Assembly: GCF_036010505.1 (NCBI RefSeq)
Contig: NZ_CP108569.1
Span: forward strand, 7,022,001-7,086,000
DNA: 64,000 nucleotides
Source of the DNA: Streptomyces sp. NBC_01197
GTDB taxonomy: Bacteria; Actinomycetota; Actinomycetes; Streptomycetales; Streptomycetaceae
Direction: 5' to 3'
In this document: positions 7,911 through 15,687 of the stretch, piece after piece
Layout of the letters: each line of letters starts with the position of its first letter
Numbering within the stretch: the first letter of the stretch is position 1
Notes under the pieces: generated by a model
Told to the model about the DNA's origin: nothing
Database searches by the model: none
What the model saw: the letters and a program-made list of their open reading frames with translations, nothing else
Program-made: the position numbers and the translations under genes

Positions 7911-8360
7911 TCAATTCGGCGCCGTGATGCGGAAGACGGGGTGGTCGGGGGCGATCCGGCTGAGTTCCTCTCCGGCCGAGTCGGCGCTCACTCCGTCGAA
8001 GAAGGCCCCGACCTCCAGCTTCCAGCGCTTGAGATAGGCGCGGAGGATCTCCGGCTTCTCCTCGTCGGTCACCTCGACCGCGCGGAAGGGCTGCGATCTG
8101 CGGCCGAGCAGCAGCTCACCGCCACCGGCCGCGCGCATGTTATGGGTCCACTGGACGTGCCCGCGCGCGGCGACCAGATACTGCCCGCTCTCCAGCGTCA
8201 GCAGGTTGACCGGGGTGCGGCGCCACTGGCCGCTCTTGCGTCCGCGCACCGCCAGGACCCGGGATCCCCAGACGCTGAGACCGCGCCTGGTCAGCCAGGC
8301 GACCATCCGGTTGAGCACCTTGACCGTGAACCAGCCGGGCTGCCTGACGTAGGTGGTCAT
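7911..8360 (-). CDS. Deazaflavin (F420)-dependent nitroreductase-like oxidoreductase
   Basis: The 149-residue protein matches the compact split-barrel Ddn family. It has RGRKSGQWRRTPVNLL, then YLVAARGHVQWTHNMRA, then a hydrophobic strand and a C-terminal helix with LKRW. Ddn-like proteins use reduced F420 to reduce quinones or nitro-aromatics, often at the membrane. The gene diverges from a TetR regulator at 8491, with twin operator-like repeats in between, so it is probably the regulator's main target. Confidence 0.85.
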   Translation of the reverse strand: MTTYVRQPGWFTVKVLNRMVAWLTRRGLSVWGSRVLAVRGRKSGQWRRTPVNLLTLESGQYLVAARGHVQWTHNMRAAGGGELLLGRRSQPFRAVEVTDEEKPEILRAYLKRWKLEVGAFFDGVSADSAGEELSRIAPDHPVFRITAPN

Positions 8361-8384
8361 GGGGGAACTCCTTCAGTGAAGTGT

Positions 8385-8453
8385 GAGCAGTGCTCTCGTT
8401 CGTGAGCAGTCTGCCTCGGATGACTGATCCAAAGCAAGAGCGCTGCTCTCGTT
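8385..8453. promoter_or_regulatory. Twin operator sites between the F420 oxidoreductase and TetR genes
   Basis: Two near-identical 16-mers, GAGCAGTGCTCTCGTT (8385-8400) and GAGCGCTGCTCTCGTT (8438-8453), are spaced 53 bp apart. Each contains a GAGC-N3-GCTC dyad. A weaker third copy (GAGCAGTCTGC) starts at 8404. Their location and form fit binding sites of the adjacent TetR protein. Confidence 0.65.
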
Positions 8454-8490
8454 ATGGATCGGTGATCTGAAATCTGGCAGACTGGCGACC

Positions 8491-9189
8491 ATGAGCGCTG
8501 TCCGAGGAGCCAGAGAACGAGCCCGCACCGAGATCACCGCAGCCATCAAGGACGAGGCGCGCAGACAACTCGCTGACGAGGGAGCCGCGAAACTCTCCCT
8601 GCGTGCGGTCGCCCGCGAACTGGGCATGGTCTCCTCCGCGCTCTACCGCTACTTCCCGAGCCGTGACGACCTCCTCACCGCTCTCATCGTCGACGCCTAC
8701 GACGCGGTCGGCGAGACCGCGGAGGCGGCTCTCGCCGGAGCCGCCCCGGGGGCCTCCGCCCGTACCAGCTGGGTCACCGTCTGCAGAGCGGTACGCGGCT
8801 GGGCCCTGGCCCGCCCGCACGAGTACGCCCTGATCTACGGGTCGCCGGTCCCCGGCTACACCGCGCCCAGCGCGACCATCGGCCCCGCGTCCAGGGTCGC
8901 CCTGGCCCTGATCTCCATCGCCCGCGACGCGTACCGCGGCGACGGCCTCGCGCTCCCGCCGGTGGCCCCCGCGCTGCGGCCCGAGGCGGAGCGCCTCGCA
9001 GCCGACATCACCCCGGACCTCCCGCCCGCCGCGGCTGTCGCACTCGCCGTCGCCTGGGCGCAGCTCTTCGGGCTCATCTCGTTCGAGCTCTTCGGCCAGT
9101 TCAACCGGGTGGTGACGGACCGCGACGCCTTCTTCGAGCAGGCAGCGGAGAACCTCGCCGACTCCGTCGGGCTACTCCGCCGGGAGTAG
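8491..9189 (+). CDS. TetR-family transcriptional regulator
   Basis: The 232-residue protein has an N-terminal helix-turn-helix with the TetR signature LSLRAVARELGMVSSALYRYF (about residues 36-56), followed by the usual all-helical ligand-binding domain. The C-terminal part (WVTVCRAVRGWALARPHEYALIYG) resembles the WHG-type TetR C-terminal domain. It is divergent from the deazaflavin oxidoreductase and probably represses it and itself through the twin repeats at 8385-8453. Confidence 0.9.
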   Translation: MSAVRGARERARTEITAAIKDEARRQLADEGAAKLSLRAVARELGMVSSALYRYFPSRDDLLTALIVDAYDAVGETAEAALAGAAPGASARTSWVTVCRAVRGWALARPHEYALIYGSPVPGYTAPSATIGPASRVALALISIARDAYRGDGLALPPVAPALRPEAERLAADITPDLPPAAAVALAVAWAQLFGLISFELFGQFNRVVTDRDAFFEQAAENLADSVGLLRRE

Positions 9190-9248
9190 ACCTGACCGCC
9201 ACGCCGGGCTGACGTCCCGGGCACCCCCGCCGGTCTAGCGTTGCCTCC

Positions 9249-10637
9249 ATGGACGAGCCCGGCACGGACGAGCGACGCGGACCCCTGAGGGGCGGACCAC
9301 CGTGGACGCGTGGCCGGACCGGCGGTGGCCGTACGTCACGAGGGCGTGGCGAACGAGGCGGGCATGGCGGGCGCGGCCTCCGGCACCCGGTGCGGGAGGA
9401 CGGCGGCCCGGGCCGGTGGCAGCCGCCATGGACAGGGGCACCCGCACACCGGGTGCCGTGGCGCTCCACCCTCGTCCTCACCGTGATCGTCCTGGTGGGG
9501 ACCACCATCGCCGCCCACGGGCAGGCCGGCTACCGCGCCCCGCTCGACGTCCGGGCCAGGCTGCTGCTGCTGGCCGGGCAGGCGTTCCTGCTGCTCCGAC
9601 TCAAGTACCCGGTCCTCACCGCCTTCGCCACCGCGGCCTGCGCGATGGTCTATCTGGGCGCCGGATATCCGTACGGACCGGTCTTCCTCACCGTCGCCGT
9701 CGGCTGCTTCGGCGCCATCGTCGCAGGCCACCGCTATGCCGCCTGGTCCGCCATCGCGATGCTCTGGGCCGGGCACGTCCTGACCGCCCACTGGCTCTAC
9801 CGCTGGCTCCCGCCCGCCGGTGACCACGCAGCCCCCTGGGGGCAGGAACTCGCGGTCACCGCCTGGGTGGTGGCGATCCTCGCCGCCTCCGAGCTCGTCC
9901 GGGCACGGCGCGAGCAATGGGCCCGCGAACGCGCCGAACGCCGGGCTTCCGAGAAGCGCCGCGCCGACGAGGAACGGCTGCGTATCGCCCGTGAACTCCA
10001 TGACGTACTGGCCCACAGCATCTCCGTCATCAATGTGCAGTCCGGCGTCGGCCTCGCCCTCCTGGACTCCGACCCCGAGCAGGCCCGTACCGCGCTGACC
10101 ACCATCAAGGCCGCGAGCAAGGAGGCGCTGGGCGAGGTGCGCCAGGTGCTGGACACCCTGCGGGCGCCCGGTGCGGCCCCGAGGGCGCCGGCCCCCGGAC
10201 TCGGCCGGCTCGCCGAACTCGTGGAGCAGGCATCCGCCGCGGGCCTCACGGTGGACACCGTGACGGAAGGCGTACGCAAGGAGCTCCCGCCCGGCTCCGA
10301 CCTCGCCGCTTTCCGTATCGTCCAGGAGGCGTTGACCAATGTGGTGCGCCACTCCGGGTCCCGTTCCGCCCGTGTCACCCTCGCCTACGCCCCGCAGCGG
10401 CTGGACCTGCGGATCGAGGACGAGGGGCCGGCCACCGGCGGCGACGCCCAAGGGAGCGGTAACGGGCTGGTGGGCATGCGGGAGCGGGCGGCCGCGCTGG
10501 GTGGCACGATCGACGCGGGTCCGCGTCCCGGAGGCGGGTTCCGGGTCGAGGCCGTGATTCCGTTCACCGGCGGCGCCTCCGCGCCTCGTTCCGAACCGCC
10601 CGCCGAACCGCCCGCCGCACCGGAGGAGTCACCGTGA
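9249..10637 (+). CDS. Two-component sensor histidine kinase (NarL/DesK class)
   Basis: The 462-residue kinase has a Gly/Arg-rich N-terminus (about 75 residues, probably disordered), four or five membrane segments (about residues 75-220), and a short coiled stretch. These are followed by the dimerisation/phosphoacceptor helix RIARELHDVLAHSISVI with the His near residue 254. A C-terminal ATPase domain has ALTNVVRHSG and GNGLVGMRERAAALGG. Its stop overlaps the start of the response regulator gene by four bases, so the pair is translationally coupled. The signal is unknown. Confidence 0.9.
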   Translation: MDEPGTDERRGPLRGGPPWTRGRTGGGRTSRGRGERGGHGGRGLRHPVREDGGPGRWQPPWTGAPAHRVPWRSTLVLTVIVLVGTTIAAHGQAGYRAPLDVRARLLLLAGQAFLLLRLKYPVLTAFATAACAMVYLGAGYPYGPVFLTVAVGCFGAIVAGHRYAAWSAIAMLWAGHVLTAHWLYRWLPPAGDHAAPWGQELAVTAWVVAILAASELVRARREQWARERAERRASEKRRADEERLRIARELHDVLAHSISVINVQSGVGLALLDSDPEQARTALTTIKAASKEALGEVRQVLDTLRAPGAAPRAPAPGLGRLAELVEQASAAGLTVDTVTEGVRKELPPGSDLAAFRIVQEALTNVVRHSGSRSARVTLAYAPQRLDLRIEDEGPATGGDAQGSGNGLVGMRERAAALGGTIDAGPRPGGGFRVEAVIPFTGGASAPRSEPPAEPPAAPEESP

Positions 10638-11299
10638 TCCGTGTCCTGCTCGCCGACGACCAGTCCCTGGTCAGAGCCGGATTCCGGGCGCTGCTCGGGG
10701 CTCAGCCGGACATCGAGGTGGCCGGCGAGGCCGCCGACGGCGCCGAGGCGCTGGCGCTGGTACGGGAACTGCGGCCGGACGTCGTGCTGATGGACATCCG
10801 GATGCCGCTGCTCGACGGCCTGGCCGCCACCCGGAAGATCACCGCGGAGCCGGAGTTCGACGGGGTCAAGGTGGTCATGCTCACCACCTTCGAGCTCGAC
10901 GAGTACGTCTTCGAGGCGATCCGCTCCGGAGCCTCCGGTTTCCTGGTCAAGGACACCGAGCCGGAAGAACTGCTGCGCGCGGTACGGGCGGTGGTCGACG
11001 GCGACGCGCTGCTCTCGCCAGGCGTGACGCGCAGGCTTATCGCCGAGTTCGCGGCGCGCTCCAAGGAACCGGCCGCAGCCGCCGGCCTCGGCGGACTGAC
11101 CGAACGCGAGCGGGAGGTGATGGCCCTGGTCGGGATCGGCCTCTCCAACGAGGAGATCGCCCGCAGGCTCGTCGTGAGCCCGCTCACCGCCAAGACCCAT
11201 GTCAGCCGCGCCATGGTGAAACTCGGCGCCCGCGACCGGGCCCAGCTCGTGGTCCTGGCGTACGAGTCGGGGCTGGTGCGCCCCGGCTGGCTGGGCTGA
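10634..11299 (+). CDS. NarL/FixJ-family response regulator
   Basis: The 221-residue protein has a receiver domain with the acidic pocket at the N-terminus (LLADDQSLVRAGFRALL), the phosphorylatable Asp in VVLMDIRMPLLDG (about residue 53) and Lys in FLVKDTEPEEL. A LuxR-type helix-turn-helix follows (LTEREREVMALVGIGLSNEEIARRL, about residues 155-180). It is the partner of the kinase immediately upstream; the GTG start overlaps that gene. Confidence 0.93.
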   Translation: MIRVLLADDQSLVRAGFRALLGAQPDIEVAGEAADGAEALALVRELRPDVVLMDIRMPLLDGLAATRKITAEPEFDGVKVVMLTTFELDEYVFEAIRSGASGFLVKDTEPEELLRAVRAVVDGDALLSPGVTRRLIAEFAARSKEPAAAAGLGGLTEREREVMALVGIGLSNEEIARRLVVSPLTAKTHVSRAMVKLGARDRAQLVVLAYESGLVRPGWLG

Positions 11300-11303
11300 C
11301 CGC

Positions 11304-11331
11304 GGGCCGCCGCCGTACCGCCCGGCGGCCC
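11304..11331. terminator. Terminator hairpin after the two-component operon
   Basis: Nine-base GC arms GGGCCGCCG and CGGCGGCCC (11304-11312 and 11323-11331) with a 10-base loop lie between two convergent genes. Confidence 0.65.
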
Positions 11332-11380
11332 CAACCGATGCGCAGCCCACCCCGCTCAGGACGAGGCGAACGCGAACGCG

Positions 11381-12136
11381 TCAGGACCAGGTGATCGCCG
11401 AGGTCTCCCGCCACAGCCGGGCCAGGGACGCATCGCCCGCGATGGACACGGCAGAGAGCGGGCGGCGGTTCCAGAGCGTCGCGTAGAGCAGCGCGGCGTC
11501 CCCGCTCAGCTCGCAGTCGGCGGGGGCGCCGTCGCCGGTGCGCTCGGCCTGTGGTGGTCCCGCCGAGAGCCGGACGGTCCATACGTCCCCGGTGTCGGTG
11601 GCCCGCACCCGGAACACCTTCGGCACCTCCGTACGCACCTGGCTCCTGGACCTCGCGTGGAACGCGCACAGCAGTTCATCGACGCCGTCCGCCGCGAACT
11701 CCGGTGCCGGCGAACCCTGTTCGGCGCCGAGCGCCGTGTCGGCGTCCATCCGGTGCACGGCGGTCTCGTGCGCCTGCCGCCGTGCCCAGAACGCCAGTGG
11801 GGACGCCGCGGGCAGAAAGGTCCAGCAGTCCAGGTTTTCCGGCGCGGCAGTCAGAGCGGCCACCAGCGTCTGGTGCCCTTCCCTGAACCACTCGACGAGC
11901 CCGTCCCCGTCGAGAGAGGGCTCGGCGCCGGCCCGGCGGAAGCCGGTGTGTCCCTCGGTGATGAAGGCCGTTGCCCAGCGGTGCACCGCGCCCGTGTGCC
12001 GGAGCAGGTCCCGTACGTGCCAGCCGGGGCAGGTGGGCACCGTGGACCCGGTCCCCGCACGCGCGGCCGCCGTGGTGAGCAGACGGCCCTCGCGGTCGAG
12101 GGCCCGGACGAGTACCTCGGTCGGCAGGGGCTCCAT
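11381..12136 (-). CDS. Mycothiol-dependent maleylpyruvate-isomerase-family protein
   Basis: The 251-residue protein has the DinB-like four-helix bundle of the MDMPI family. The metal-binding His region WHVRDLLRHTGAVHRW (about residues 42-57) and the later helix RRQAHETAVHRMDAD (His residues near 145-150) are both visible, followed by the MDMPI C-terminal domain. Members use mycothiol, or simply bind metal, in detoxification reactions; many have no assigned substrate. Its stop faces the response regulator across the hairpin at 11304. It lies on the same strand as the MFS gene, with a 21-bp gap. Confidence 0.8.
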   Translation of the reverse strand: MEPLPTEVLVRALDREGRLLTTAAARAGTGSTVPTCPGWHVRDLLRHTGAVHRWATAFITEGHTGFRRAGAEPSLDGDGLVEWFREGHQTLVAALTAAPENLDCWTFLPAASPLAFWARRQAHETAVHRMDADTALGAEQGSPAPEFAADGVDELLCAFHARSRSQVRTEVPKVFRVRATDTGDVWTVRLSAGPPQAERTGDGAPADCELSGDAALLYATLWNRRPLSAVSIAGDASLARLWRETSAITWS

Positions 12137-12157
12137 GCGGGCGATTGTGTCAGGGCC

Positions 12158-13393
12158 TCAGGCGGCCTCGGAAGCCGATGCGTTGCGGGTGGCGTATCCG
12201 ATCAGGGCGGCGACCGCGGCGAGCAGCGCCACCGTGGTGAGGGCGACGGGGAGCGACAGCCAGTCCGCGACGAAGCCGATCACGGGCGGGCCGATGAGCA
12301 TGCCCCCGTAACCCAGGGTGGACGCGGTGGCGACCCCGCCGGGACCCGCCAGGGCGCCGGCCCGGGCGATCGCCACGGGAAAGCTGTTGGCGAGGCCAAG
12401 ACCGGCCACCGCGAAGCCGGCCAGCACCAGCCAGACCGTGGGTGCGAGCGCCCCCAGCAGCAGTCCGGCGGCCGCGACGGTCGCGCCTCCGACGAGGGCG
12501 CGGGTCTGGCCGAGACGTTCCAGGAGCGCGGTGCCTGAGAGCCGGCCGACAGTCATGGCCAGTGCGAAGAGCGAGTACGCGGCGGCCGCGATCCCCGGAT
12601 GCGCATGGAGATCCTGCTTCAGGTGCAGGGCGCTCCAGTCGGCCATCGCACCCTCCCCGTACGAGGTGCACAGGGCGATCGTCCCGAAGACCAGCACCAG
12701 CCGCCCGGTATGGCTACCCAGGCGCAGCGGCGCCGCGTCCTGTACCGGGGCCCGTGTTGTCGCAGTGGGCGGGACCGGGACCGGGTGCCGGAGCAGGCCG
12801 CGTCCGGCGGCGCAGGTCACCAGGAGTCCGATGACGGTCAGGCCGAGCAGATGGGACGCCGCCGACAGCCGGCCCGCGACGAGTCCGCCCGCACCCGCTC
12901 CGACCATGCCGCCGAGGCTGAACGCGGCGTGGAAGCTGGACATGACCGGGCGGCGCAGCGCGGCGACCAGATCGACGGCGGCGCTGTTCATCGCGACGTT
13001 GAGCCCACCGTACGCGGCCCCGAAGACCAGCAGGACCAGGCCGAGAGCGAGCGCCGAGTGCGTCTGCGGCGGCAGCGCGATGCTCAGCGCGAGGAGGGCC
13101 GCGCAGGCGACCGTGACCGGATGGCTGCCGAAGCGCCGGCACAGCCGCCCCGTGAGCATCATCGTGATCACACCCCCCGCGGACACTCCCAGCAGCGCCA
13201 GGCCGAGCGCGCTCGCCGAAGCGCCGGTCTGCTGCTTGATCGCGGGGATGCGGACCACCCAGCCGGCGAACACGAAGCCGTCCAGGGCGAAGAAGACGGT
13301 GAGGATGACCCGCAGACGGAGCAGGGAGGGTATGGCGCTGTTTTCGCCGGGACCCCCAGAGAGAGCCGTCCCGACTTTGTTTAGATTCGGCAC
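12158..13393 (-). CDS. MFS transporter paired with a ROK regulator
   Basis: The 411-residue protein has about 12 hydrophobic segments arranged as two six-helix halves. It shows the MFS loop signature MLTGRLCRRFGSHP between helices 2 and 3, and a related TVGRLSG segment in the second half. It resembles the fucose-permease-like/YfcJ-type major facilitator proteins that actinobacteria often encode beside ROK repressors. The proposed GTG start at 13393 has a poor RBS and lies inside a dyad, so the true start may differ slightly. The frame is open far upstream but that extension runs through the divergent ROK gene and is spurious. Confidence 0.8.
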   Translation of the reverse strand: MPNLNKVGTALSGGPGENSAIPSLLRLRVILTVFFALDGFVFAGWVVRIPAIKQQTGASASALGLALLGVSAGGVITMMLTGRLCRRFGSHPVTVACAALLALSIALPPQTHSALALGLVLLVFGAAYGGLNVAMNSAAVDLVAALRRPVMSSFHAAFSLGGMVGAGAGGLVAGRLSAASHLLGLTVIGLLVTCAAGRGLLRHPVPVPPTATTRAPVQDAAPLRLGSHTGRLVLVFGTIALCTSYGEGAMADWSALHLKQDLHAHPGIAAAAYSLFALAMTVGRLSGTALLERLGQTRALVGGATVAAAGLLLGALAPTVWLVLAGFAVAGLGLANSFPVAIARAGALAGPGGVATASTLGYGGMLIGPPVIGFVADWLSLPVALTTVALLAAVAALIGYATRNASASEAA

Positions 13394-13398
13394 AAAAG
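13375..13398. promoter_or_regulatory. Dyad in the MFS/ROK intergenic region
   Basis: CTTTGT (13375-13380) and ACAAAAG (13392-13398) form imperfect AT-rich arms separated by 11 bases in otherwise GC-rich DNA. The position over the MFS start fits a ROK repressor operator. Confidence 0.4.
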
Positions 13399-13480
13399 AA
13401 GCATAGGGGGAGCGCCGACCGGGAACAAGGGCGGTACCGGCTCGTCTTCCGCCGCCCGGGATCATGGGAGACTCGCCCCC

Positions 13481-14695
13481 ATGAACGGCAAGGTGACGAC
13501 CAACCGGACCAGACTGGAGCGTGGACGCAGCGCGCTGGGACCGGCGCTGGAACTGGTCCACACAGGCCGGGCGCCCACCCGGGCGGTGCTCACGGCGGAG
13601 CTCGGCGTCACCCGCGCCACCGCAGGAGCGGTCGCGGCCGAGCTCGAATCGCTCGGGCTGATCCAGGTCGACTCGCGCCCCGGCGCCGCCGCCGGCTCCC
13701 AGGGCAGGCCCTCGCACCGGCTGTCCGTCAACAACAGCGGACCCGTCGTGCTCGCCGCGCAGGTGCACGCGGACGGTTTCCGCGCCGCGCTCATCGGGCT
13801 CGGCGGCCGGGCGGTCGCCACCTCGCCCGGCTGTGTCACGGTCTCCGCCGACCCCGCGCAGGTCCTCGGCGCGGTCGTCGACGAGGGGGCCGCGTTGCTG
13901 CGCGACAGCGGTCTGCGCTGCGTCGGAGCGGGACTGGCGGTGCCGTCGGCCGTCGCCGAGCCGGAGGGCACCGCGCTCAACCCGCTGCACCTGGCGTGGC
14001 CCGCGGGAGCCCCGGTCCGCGACATCTTCGCCGACCGGGTCCGCGCGGCAGGCATCACGGGGCCCGCCTTCACCGGCAACGACGTCAACCTGGCGGCGCT
14101 CGCCGAACACCGGCACGGAGCGGGCCGCGGCGCACAGCACCTGCTCTGTGTGGCTACCGGACACCGCGGGGTCGGCGGCGCCCTGGTCCTCGACGGCCGT
14201 CTGCACACCGGGAGTTCGGGCCTGGCCCTGGAGGTCGGGCACGTCACCGTCAACCCGGAGGGCCGCCCCTGCTACTGCGGAAGCCGGGGCTGCCTCGATG
14301 TCGAGACCGACCCGCTCGCCTTCCTGACCGCGGCCGGACGCACCCCGGGCCCCGAGGTCTCGCTGCTCCAGCAGTCCCGCGACATCCTCCGTACGGAGTA
14401 CGACGATCCGGGGGTACGGATCGCCGCACAGGAGATCGTCGACCGCCTCGGGCTCGGCCTGGCCGGACTCGTCAACATCCTCAACCCGGACCGCATCATC
14501 CTCGGCGGGCTCCACCGCGAACTGCTCGACGCGGACCCGGAGCGGCTGCGCGCGGTCGTCGCCGACCGGAGCCTGTGGGGGCGCAGCGGCGGGGTGCCGA
14601 TCCTGCCGTGCACGCTGGAGCACAACAGCCTGGTGGGCGCAGCCGAGTTGGCCTGGCAGCCGGTCCTCGACGACCCGCTCTCGATCATCGGCTGA
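13481..14695 (+). CDS. ROK-family transcriptional regulator
   Basis: The 404-residue protein has an N-terminal winged-helix segment (AELGVTRATAGAVAAELESLGLI, about residues 37-60) followed by a ROK sugar-kinase-like domain. The zinc-binding signature CYCGSRGCLD is present near residue 265, preceded by EVGHVTVNPEGRP. ROK repressors respond to sugars or sugar phosphates. Divergence from the MFS gene suggests it regulates uptake of that transporter's substrate. Confidence 0.88.
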   Translation: MNGKVTTNRTRLERGRSALGPALELVHTGRAPTRAVLTAELGVTRATAGAVAAELESLGLIQVDSRPGAAAGSQGRPSHRLSVNNSGPVVLAAQVHADGFRAALIGLGGRAVATSPGCVTVSADPAQVLGAVVDEGAALLRDSGLRCVGAGLAVPSAVAEPEGTALNPLHLAWPAGAPVRDIFADRVRAAGITGPAFTGNDVNLAALAEHRHGAGRGAQHLLCVATGHRGVGGALVLDGRLHTGSSGLALEVGHVTVNPEGRPCYCGSRGCLDVETDPLAFLTAAGRTPGPEVSLLQQSRDILRTEYDDPGVRIAAQEIVDRLGLGLAGLVNILNPDRIILGGLHRELLDADPERLRAVVADRSLWGRSGGVPILPCTLEHNSLVGAAELAWQPVLDDPLSIIG

Positions 14696-14729
14696 GAGCG
14701 GGGGAGGCCCGGCTCAGCCCGTGCGGACA

Positions 14730-14811
14730 CCTTGCTTACATGGACCGCCCGGGCTTACGCGGGCCACTCAGGTCCACGCGGGGCCACTCAGGCTTACCCG
14801 GGCTGCTCAAG
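14730..14811. repeat. Short degenerate direct repeats between the ROK and TetR genes
   Basis: The segment contains several imperfect copies of a GGCTTAC / GGGCCACTCAGG module in tandem between two convergent genes. No gene is seen. It may be transcribed as a terminator region or may be slippage-derived. Confidence 0.4.
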
Positions 14812-15573
14812 CTATGTGCCCTGGCCGGAGCGCCGGTGTTCCCTCCCCGTTCCGGGCGGAGCGGTCCCGTTCAGCAGGGCGAGCCGCGCGGACGCCGCCT
14901 CCAGCAGCAGGTCAAGGCTCTGTGCGTAGGCGGTGCACTGCATCTCCGCCAGCAGAAGCGTCGCCGTCGCCGCGATATGGGGATGGGTGCCGGCCGGCAG
15001 CACCGCGTAGGTGCGGTGCCAGACCTGCCGCTCCGCCTCCCGCGCCTGCGGTGGCAGGGCCATGGTGCCGGCGTCCAGTGCCGCGAAGGCGAGGCTGGTG
15101 TCGACGAAGCTGTGGTAGATCCGCACCGCCTCCGGGTCCGGGAAGCCGCCATCGCGCAGCACCCCAAGGATCGACTCGACCGCGTTCACCTCGTGCGGCC
15201 GTCCGGTGACCCGGTGCGCCGCCAGCATCGCTGCCTGCGGATGCTCCTGGTACGCGGCGTGCATCCGAAGTCCCTGCTCACGCAGGTCCTTCCGCCAGTC
15301 CCCGGTCGGCGCCCAGCCCGCGAACGACTGGCCGATCAGCTCGTCGGCGACGGCCAGCAGCAGCCCGTCGGTGTTCGGGAAGTAGCGGTACAGCGCGCTG
15401 GGGTCCGCCCCCAGGGCAGCGCCCAGCCGCCGTACGGTGAGCGCCTCCGCGCCGTGCTGCCGGATCAGCCGCAGCGCGGTATCCACGATCAGTTTCTCCG
15501 AGAGCACCGTGCCCTGCTTGGTGCGCCGCCTACGTGCTCCGGTCGTGACCTGCCGTCCGCTTCCGTCCGTCAT
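14812..15573 (-). CDS. TetR-family transcriptional regulator
   Basis: The 253-residue protein has a basic N-terminal arm ([12 protein letters not shown]) and a clear TetR helix-turn-helix LTVRRLGAALGADPSALYRYFPN (about residues 45-67), then a TetR_C-type effector domain. It diverges from an APC permease; a perfect 15-bp dyad at 15588-15602 immediately upstream of its start is the likely operator. The neighbouring permease and amidohydrolase are the probable regulon. Confidence 0.9.
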   Translation of the reverse strand: MTDGSGRQVTTGARRRRTKQGTVLSEKLIVDTALRLIRQHGAEALTVRRLGAALGADPSALYRYFPNTDGLLLAVADELIGQSFAGWAPTGDWRKDLREQGLRMHAAYQEHPQAAMLAAHRVTGRPHEVNAVESILGVLRDGGFPDPEAVRIYHSFVDTSLAFAALDAGTMALPPQAREAERQVWHRTYAVLPAGTHPHIAATATLLLAEMQCTAYAQSLDLLLEAASARLALLNGTAPPGTGREHRRSGQGT

Positions 15574-15587
15574 GGCCGCGACCTTAT

Positions 15588-15602
15588 GTCAACATCGTTG
15601 AC
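15588..15602. promoter_or_regulatory. Operator of the TetR/APC permease intergenic region
   Basis: GTCAACATCGTTGAC is a perfect 6-3-6 dyad 15 bp upstream of the TetR start codon and 86 bp upstream of the permease. Confidence 0.65.
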
Positions 15603-15687
15603 TTGGTAAGAGGCGGCGCGCTTCCATGTGGCTCCGGCAGGCGAAGGCAGTGTCTGTCGAGGCACTAGCGAGAGCAGCGGTGGCCCG

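Noticed and set aside
12158..14623. MFS frame extending 1.2 kb upstream as one 821-codon protein
   Set aside because: The N-terminal half is antisense to the ROK gene and has no protein-like features.
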